A stretch of 12,675 nt of DNA from an uncultured Clostridia bacterium. GTDB taxonomy: Bacteria; Bacillota_A; Clostridia; Oscillospirales; Oscillospiraceae. The notes beneath the pieces were generated by a model. The model saw nothing but the letters and a program-made list of their open reading frames with translations, was not told where the DNA came from and did no database searches. The stretch's first letter is position 1, and each line of letters starts with the position of its first letter. This document shows, piece after piece, positions 8,520 to 12,675 of this stretch. The translations under genes and the position numbers were made by a program. The DNA is taken from contig CAMVIC010000021.1 of NCBI GenBank assembly GCA_947167435.1, forward strand, positions 1 through 12,675, read 5' to 3'.

Positions 8520-9737
8520 TCAGGTCCGGTAATCGCCGTTGATCTTTACGTACTCATAGCTCAAATCGCAGCCCCAGGCGGTGGCGGACGCGTCCCCGTC
8601 GCCGAGGCCGATGAGAATTTCAATCTCGTGCTCATGGAGCACCTTTGCCGCCAGCTCCTCGGAGAAGGGCACGCCGGCCCCGTTGTGGCAGACCTGCACA
8701 AGGCCCGCCGCCGAGCGGAAGCTCACGTCAACCTTGTTCACGTCCACGTCGGCGCCGCTGTAGCCGATGGCGCAGAGCACCCGGCCCCAGTTGGCGTCCT
8801 CGCCGAACATGGCCGCCTTCAGCAGGCTGGAGCAGATGACGCTCTTGGCCACCGTCCGGGCGGCGCTCTGGTCCTTCGCCCCGGTGACGGCGCACTCCAG
8901 CAGCTTGGTGGCGCCCTCGCCGTCGCCGGCGATGTGCTGGCAGAGCCAGACGGTCACGGTGTTCAGGGCCTCCATGAAGGCGGCGTAATCGTCGCCCTCG
9001 CCGGTGATCTCTTCGTTGCCGGCAAGGCCGTTTGCCAGGATGGCCACCATGTCGTTGGTGGAGGTGTCGCCGTCTACACTGATCATGTTGAAGGTGTTCT
9101 GCACGTCGGTGGACAGGGCTTTCTGGAGCATGGGCGCGGAGATGGCCGCGTCCGTGGTCAGGAAGACCAGCATGGTGGCCATGTTGGGATGAATCATGCC
9201 GCTGCCCTTGGCGATGCCGCCCATATGGCAGGTCTTGCCGCCCAGGCTGAACTCCACCGAGATCTCCTTGCGGGAAAGGTCGGTGGTCATGATGGCCTCT
9301 GCCGCGTCGCCGCTGCCGTCTTTGGAAAGGGCCTGCTGCAGCGCGGGGATGCCCGCGAGGATGGGCGCCGGGTCCAGCGGCTGGCCGATGACGCCGGTGG
9401 AGGCCACGATCACGTCCTCCGCCGGGAAGCTGCCGAAGCGCTCCGCCAAGGCGGCGCAGGTCTCCTCCGCCACCTGGACGCCGTTTGCGTTGCAGGTGTT
9501 GGCGTTGCCGCTGTTGCAGATGACCGCCCGGGCCACGCCGTTTTGCAGGTGCGCTTTGGTCACCAGCAGCGGCGCGCCCTTGACCAGATTGGTGGTATAG
9601 ACCGCGGCGGCGCTGGCGGGGACCTCGCTGTAGATCAGGGCCAGGTCCTTTTTCGAGTGGTTTTTGCGGATGCCGCAGTGTACGCCCGCGGCGGAAAAGC
9701 CCTGGGCGGCGCAGACGCCGCCGGGAATGATCTTCAT
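8520..9737 (-). CDS. argJ: Bifunctional ornithine acetyltransferase / glutamate N-acetyltransferase
   Basis: Transfers the acetyl group from N-acetylornithine to glutamate, closing the acetyl cycle, and in bifunctional forms also uses acetyl-CoA. It has 405 residues, the standard length. Markers: start M-K-I-I-P-G-G-V-C-A-A-Q-G-F, N-S-G-N-A-N (75-80), V-A-S-T-G-V-I-G (111-118), and the self-cleavage site K-G-S-G-M-I-H-P-N-M-A-T-M-L, where cleavage before Thr188 gives alpha and beta chains and the nucleophile. The C-terminus W-G-C-D-L-S-Y-E-Y-V-K-I-N-G-D-Y-R-T is canonical. The ATG at 9735-9737 is preceded by AGGAGG (9745-9750 on +) with a 7-nt spacer. Whether it also makes the first N-acetylglutamate cannot be read from sequence; no argA is in the window. 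Upstream lies a 440-nt gap to argC. Confidence 0.97.
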   Translation of the reverse strand: MKIIPGGVCAAQGFSAAGVHCGIRKNHSKKDLALIYSEVPASAAAVYTTNLVKGAPLLVTKAHLQNGVARAVICNSGNANTCNANGVQVAEETCAALAERFGSFPAEDVIVASTGVIGQPLDPAPILAGIPALQQALSKDGSGDAAEAIMTTDLSRKEISVEFSLGGKTCHMGGIAKGSGMIHPNMATMLVFLTTDAAISAPMLQKALSTDVQNTFNMISVDGDTSTNDMVAILANGLAGNEEITGEGDDYAAFMEALNTVTVWLCQHIAGDGEGATKLLECAVTGAKDQSAARTVAKSVICSSLLKAAMFGEDANWGRVLCAIGYSGADVDVNKVDVSFRSAAGLVQVCHNGAGVPFSEELAAKVLHEHEIEILIGLGDGDASATAWGCDLSYEYVKINGDYRT

Positions 9738-9785
9738 TTTTATTCCTCCTGTAACGATTCAGTTTACCCCGCGTCAAGGGGAGTT

Positions 9786-9830
9786 CAGAGGGGCTTTCCC
9801 CTCTGATTATTCGCCTCGAGAGGCGAATAA
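9786..9830. repeat. Twin hairpins upstream of argJ
   Basis: CAGAGGGG-CTTT-CCCCTCTG (9786-9805) is followed after one base by TTATTCGCCTC-GA-GAGGCGAATAA (9807-9830). Both arms are perfect. They lie 36 nt upstream of the argJ ribosome site and would sit in the argC-argJ mRNA. Confidence 0.85.
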
Positions 9831-9960
9831 CAAGGTCAAAACCGTTTTTTGACGGGGCTTTGCCTCGCCAAAAACACCCTGAGCCGAACATAACGACGCG
9901 CGGGAAGCGTGCGACGATCAAAGCTTGCTGTGAGGCCTCGCGTCGTCGTCAAACGAAACT

Positions 9961-10075
9961 CACTCCATTCCGCTTCCGCTTAAAAGCGAAAGCTCCATAT
10001 CCGTTCCTTCCGTTTTCCTCTCAAAATCAAAGCGCCTGCTTTGATTTTGGAAAGGAAGAAGGAGGGAATGGAGTG
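9961..10075. repeat. Nested inverted repeat, 115 nt
   Basis: The outer arms CACTCCATTCC (9961-9971) and GGAATGGAGTG (10065-10075) are perfect. Inside are one hairpin with a single mismatch at 9972-9993 and a perfect 12-bp hairpin CAAAATCAAAGC-GCCT-GCTTTGATTTTG (10022-10049). The similarity of the arms continues imperfectly outwards (CGAAACT on the left, AGTTTTCG on the right). Confidence 0.8.
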
Positions 10076-10077
10076 CA

Positions 10078-10101
10078 GTTTTCGTCACGCTTGACGAAAA
10101 C
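10078..10101. repeat. Hairpin GTTTTCGTC / GACGAAAAC
   Basis: Perfect 9-bp stem with a 6-nt loop ACGCTT, directly outside the nested repeat at 9961-10075. About 22 bases further on lies the 10-bp palindrome ACGCATGCGT (10124-10133). Confidence 0.8.
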
Positions 10102-10145
10102 GGAGCGAAATGAGCTTCTTCTGACGCATGCGTGAGTTTCTCATT

Positions 10146-10177
10146 ACTGTTCAGGCTCCTTTGGGAGCCTGAACAGT
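10146..10177 (-). terminator. Hairpin immediately after the argC stop
   Basis: A perfect 14-bp stem (10146-10159 / 10164-10177) with a 4-nt loop touches the TAA of argC (10178-10180 on +). On the - strand it is followed by AATGAGAAAC, without a U-tract, so full termination is doubtful. It may be a partial terminator, attenuator or RNase barrier that sets argC and argJ mRNA levels apart. Confidence 0.6.
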
Positions 10178-11092
10178 TTATATAACAAGTCCCGCGGTCT
10201 CTTCAACGCCCAGCATCAGATTCAGGTTCTGGATGGCGGCGCCGGAGGCACCCTTGCCGAGATTGTCAAAGCGGGAGACGAGCAGAATGCGCTCGGCATT
10301 TCCCGCAACGGTGATCTCCATGTCGTCGCGCCCGGACAGGGCGTTGCCGGAGAGCATCCCCTCCGGGCAGGGCACGCAGCGGACCACCGGGCCTGCGTAG
10401 CAGCTCTGATAGAGCCGGACGATATCGTCCACCGTACCCCGCAGATCCTTTCGGAACAGGGGCACCGTCACGCACATGCCGCTGTAATAGTCGGCCACAA
10501 TGGGGCAGAACACCGGGGCCACGGTGAGATTGCAGATCTTCACCATCTCCGTCAGGTGCTTATGGCTCTGACCCAGGGCGTACTGCCGGGGCGCCTTGAG
10601 ATCCGGGCTTCTGCCCTCGGACTCATAGTCGGCGATCATGGCCTTGCCGCCGCCGGAGTAGCCGGTGACGGAGAAGCAGCTGAGGGCCGTGTCCGCGGCG
10701 ATAAGCCCCTCTCTTACAAGAGGCTCCACCAGAGAGATAAAACCGCTGGCGTGGCAGCCGGGGTTTGCCACAAGCTGGGCGCTCTCGATCTGCTGCCGTC
10801 TGCCCTTCAGCTCCGCAAAGCCGTAGGCCCAGGCGGGGTTTGTCCGGTGGGCGGTGGAGGTGTCGATCACCCGGGTGTGCCCGTGGACGAGGGAGGCCGC
10901 CTCGACTGCCGCCGCGTCCGGCAGACAGAAGAAGGCCACATCGGCGGCGTTGATGGCCTCCTCCCGGGCTTTCGCGTCCTTGCGCAGCTCCGGGGGGATG
11001 CTGATCAGCTCCAGCTCCGTCCGGCCGCTGAGCCGCTCGTGAATCCGCAGGCCGGTGGTGCCGGCGCTGCCGTCAATGAATATTTTCGTCAT
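10178..11092 (-). CDS. argC: N-acetyl-gamma-glutamyl-phosphate reductase, short (type 2) form
   Basis: NADPH-dependent reduction of N-acetylglutamyl phosphate to the semialdehyde. It has 304 residues, shorter than the roughly 345-residue type common in Bacillus. The N-terminal nucleotide loop reads D-G-S-A-G-T-T-G-L-R-I (7-17), characteristic of the type-2 ArgC group best known from proteobacteria, instead of the G-A-x-G-Y-x-G of type 1. Other markers are V-I-D-T-S-T-A-H-R (75-83), catalytic Cys113 in N-P-G-C-H-A-S-G, and F-S-V-T-G-Y-S-G-G-G-K. The start overlaps the argH 3' end by 20 nt (11073-11092); its ribosome site, AAGGAA about 10 nt upstream, is weak, so coupling to argH translation is likely. 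A hairpin follows the stop at once. Confidence 0.95.
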   Translation of the reverse strand: MTKIFIDGSAGTTGLRIHERLSGRTELELISIPPELRKDAKAREEAINAADVAFFCLPDAAAVEAASLVHGHTRVIDTSTAHRTNPAWAYGFAELKGRRQQIESAQLVANPGCHASGFISLVEPLVREGLIAADTALSCFSVTGYSGGGKAMIADYESEGRSPDLKAPRQYALGQSHKHLTEMVKICNLTVAPVFCPIVADYYSGMCVTVPLFRKDLRGTVDDIVRLYQSCYAGPVVRCVPCPEGMLSGNALSGRDDMEITVAGNAERILLVSRFDNLGKGASGAAIQNLNLMLGVEETAGLVI

Positions 11093-12464
11093 GGCTTATC
11101 TGTTCCTTTATCCAGCAAAGCTGCGCCTCCACCGAGGCGAGAGAGGTGCCCCCCTCGGAGATGCGCTTTTCCATGCAGTTGTTCAGATCAATGGCCTCGT
11201 ACAGGTCCTGCTCAAAGAGCGGACTGTATCGGCGGTATTCCTCCAGGGGCAGCTCCTCCAGCACCCGGCCGCTCTCCAGGCACAGCGCCACCAGCTGACC
11301 GGACAGCTTATAGGCGCTGCGGAAGGGGAGCCCCTTTTTGACCAGATAGTCCGCTAGGTCGGTGGCGTTGAGAAAGCCCTTCTGGGCGGCAAGGCGCATC
11401 TTGTCCGTGCGCACCGTCATGGTCTCCAGCATGGGGGCGAGCACGCCCAGGCAGAGCTTCACCGTGTCGCAGGCGTCGAAGACGCTCTCCTTGTCCTCCT
11501 GCATATCCTTGTTGTAGGCCAGAGGCAGGCCCTTGAGGGTGGTCAGCAGGGCCATCAGGTCCCCGTAGACCCGGCCGGTCTTGCCGCGGATCAGCTCCGC
11601 CATGTCGGGGTTGCGCTTCTGGGGCATGATGGAGGAGCCGGTGGTATAGGCGTCGGACAAGCGGACAAACTGGAACTCCCAGCTGCTCCAGAGGATCAGC
11701 TCCTCCGAGAGCCGGGACAGGTGCATCATCAGAATGGACAGCGTGCTCATCAGCTCCAGGCAGAAGTCCCGGTCGGATACGCCGTCCATGCTGTTGCGGC
11801 AGATGGCGTCAAAGCCCAGCAGCTCCGCCTCCAGGCGGCGGTCGGTGTCGTAGGTGGTGCCGGCCAGGGCGCAGCAGCCGATGGGGGAGACGTTCATGCG
11901 CTTTGCCGTGTCGTCCAGGCGGCCCAGATCCCGCAGCAGCATGTTGGCATAGGCCAGCAGATGCTGTCCGAAGCTGACCGGCTGGGCCCGCTGCAGATGG
12001 GTATAGCCCGGCATGAGGCTGGCCTTGTTATCCTCCGCCTGCCGGACAAGCACCTGCAGCAACGTGACGACGCCGGCGCGGATGGCCGCGCACTCTTCCC
12101 GGAGATACAGGCGCAGGTCCAGGGCCACCTGGTCGTTGCGGCTGCGGGCGGTGTGCAGCTTTTTGCCCACCTCGCCGATGCGCCCGGTCAGCTCCTGCTC
12201 CACAAACATGTGGATGTCCTCCGCCGCCGGGTCGATGGCCAGAGCGCCGCTGTCCAGATCCTCCAGGATTCCGGCCAGGCCCTCGGTGAGGGCGTCGGCC
12301 TCCGCCCGGGTCAGGATGCCTTTCGCCGCCAGCATGGCCGCGTGGGCCATGCTGCCCCGAATGTCCTGCCGGTACATGCGGCAGTCAAAGCGGATGGAGG
12401 AATTGAAGTCATCCGCCAGCGAATCCGTCTCGCCGGCGGTGACGCCGGCCCAAAGTTTAGCCAT
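11073..12464 (-). CDS. argH: Argininosuccinate lyase
   Basis: Last step of arginine synthesis: cleaves argininosuccinate to arginine and fumarate. It has 463 residues, typical of the homotetrameric fumarase/aspartase superfamily. Motifs: start M-A-K-L-W-A-G, S-R-N-D-Q-V (108-113), P-G-Y-T-H-L-Q (152-158) with His156, and the signature loop G-S-S-I-M-P-Q-K-R-N-P (276-286) with the catalytic Ser278. The ATG at 12462-12464 has a modest GGAGAG ribosome site upstream. The 3' end overlaps argC by 20 nt. It lies 57 nt after argG; this spacer is AT-richer than the genes and carries no clear hairpin. Confidence 0.97.
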   Translation of the reverse strand: MAKLWAGVTAGETDSLADDFNSSIRFDCRMYRQDIRGSMAHAAMLAAKGILTRAEADALTEGLAGILEDLDSGALAIDPAAEDIHMFVEQELTGRIGEVGKKLHTARSRNDQVALDLRLYLREECAAIRAGVVTLLQVLVRQAEDNKASLMPGYTHLQRAQPVSFGQHLLAYANMLLRDLGRLDDTAKRMNVSPIGCCALAGTTYDTDRRLEAELLGFDAICRNSMDGVSDRDFCLELMSTLSILMMHLSRLSEELILWSSWEFQFVRLSDAYTTGSSIMPQKRNPDMAELIRGKTGRVYGDLMALLTTLKGLPLAYNKDMQEDKESVFDACDTVKLCLGVLAPMLETMTVRTDKMRLAAQKGFLNATDLADYLVKKGLPFRSAYKLSGQLVALCLESGRVLEELPLEEYRRYSPLFEQDLYEAIDLNNCMEKRISEGGTSLASVEAQLCWIKEQISHDENIH

Positions 12465-12521
12465 ATCTGCTCTCCAAGCTGCCAGTCTGCTGACTGCTCT
12501 CTACTGATTATTTAGCAACTG

Positions 12522-12675
12522 TTATTTCCCGTCCACGATGGCCTGAACCTGGATGGGCAGGCCGTAGAGGTTGATGAAGCCGGCGGCGTCCGCCTGCTTG
12601 TAATCGCTCTCGCCGAAGGTGGCGATCTCCTCACTGTACAGGGAGAAGGGGCTCCAGACCCCGGCCTTGATGACG
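12522..12675 (-). CDS. argG: Argininosuccinate synthase, C-terminal end (cut by window edge)
   Basis: The last 50 codons before a TAA (12522-12524 on +) read as the conserved C-terminus of argininosuccinate synthase: [15 protein letters not shown], then [21 protein letters not shown]. The enzyme joins citrulline and aspartate with ATP to give argininosuccinate, the substrate of the next gene, argH. The frame is open to the edge, with the start and ATP-binding N-domain outside the window. It is probably first or near first in the operon, so the operon promoter and any main ARG box are likely beyond the right edge. Confidence 0.92.
   Translation of the reverse strand, partial: VIKAGVWSPFSLYSEEIATFGESDYKQADAAGFINLYGLPIQVQAIVDGK

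Larger units (their letters stand above)
9738..10177. other. Hairpin-rich non-coding region interrupting the arginine operon
   Basis: 440 nt between argC and argJ. A + frame (9860-10135) is open but lacks a ribosome site and looks like nonsense. The stretch is packed with inverted repeats: 9786-9805 (8-bp stem, CTTT loop), 9807-9830 (11-bp arms), 9835-9853 (7 bp), 9893-9900 with 9939-9946 (8 bp), 9961-9971 with 10065-10075 (11 bp, enclosing inner hairpins 9972-9993 and 10022-10049), 10078-10101 (9 bp) and 10146-10177 (14 bp). Such density suggests a structured RNA leader, an attenuator or processing region, or a repeated intergenic element; I cannot tell which. No T-box, riboswitch or tRNA core was recognised. 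Confidence 0.65.

Noticed and set aside
9756..9777. Possible internal promoter before argJ (TTGACG with TTACAG at 17 bp, - strand)
   Set aside because: The -10 match is poor and runs into the argJ ribosome site, leaving no sensible leader.
8499..9806. 435-residue open frame antisense to argJ
   Set aside because: argJ on the other strand has all family motifs; this frame has none and no ribosome site.
9860..10135. 91-residue + strand frame in the argC-argJ gap
   Set aside because: No ribosome site, composition dominated by the inverted repeats beneath it, and no protein-like pattern.

Overview
The window reads as chromosomal DNA of a GC-rich, low-redundancy Firmicute, most likely a gut-type clostridium of the Oscillospiraceae (Flavonifractor/Lawsonibacter/Oscillibacter-like). 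This is inferred from GC-rich codon use together with strong AGGAGG-type ribosome sites, an AT-rich promoter in a GC-rich background, Gram-positive style secreted proteins and a compact arginine operon. No 16S or other taxonomic marker is present, so the assignment is an inference. No CRISPR array, tRNA, rRNA, transposase or phage gene was seen.

Left part (1-3236, + strand): the 3' part of a small gene with a ribbon-helix-helix-like N-terminus is followed after 12 nt by a complete clpB (disaggregase), and the pair is closed by a canonical rho-independent terminator.

Middle part (3237-5487): a self-contained + strand transcription unit has a near-consensus promoter, a perfect 19-bp tandem repeat carrying a MarR/FabT-like inverted repeat, and a secreted two-domain flavoprotein (FMN_bind domain with an ApbE flavinylation motif fused to a PNPOx-like split barrel, plus a second ApbE-like motif). 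Convergent to it on the - strand is a secreted PepSY protein with an Asp/Tyr/Phe-rich tail. Strong hairpins lie between the two genes, and both sides of the PepSY gene carry short degenerate heptamer arrays. A further strong hairpin separates this part from the arginine operon.

Right part (5488-12675, - strand): an arginine biosynthesis cluster is transcribed right to left as argG (only its 3' end is in the window) - argH - argC - [440-nt non-coding gap] - argJ - argB - argD - argF. Together these make N-acetylglutamate through ArgJ recycling, phosphorylate it (ArgB), reduce it (ArgC), transaminate it (ArgD), release ornithine (ArgJ), carbamoylate it (ArgF) and convert citrulline to arginine (ArgG, ArgH). 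ArgJ makes separate argE and possibly argA unnecessary. Genes are tightly coupled (overlaps of 20, 1 and 4 nt, a gap of 7 nt), except for the argC-argJ gap, which is filled with nested hairpins and looks like a structured or repetitive intergenic element.

The two points most worth following up are the doubly motif-bearing secreted flavoprotein with its operator-like tandem repeat, and the hairpin-packed element that interrupts the arginine operon.
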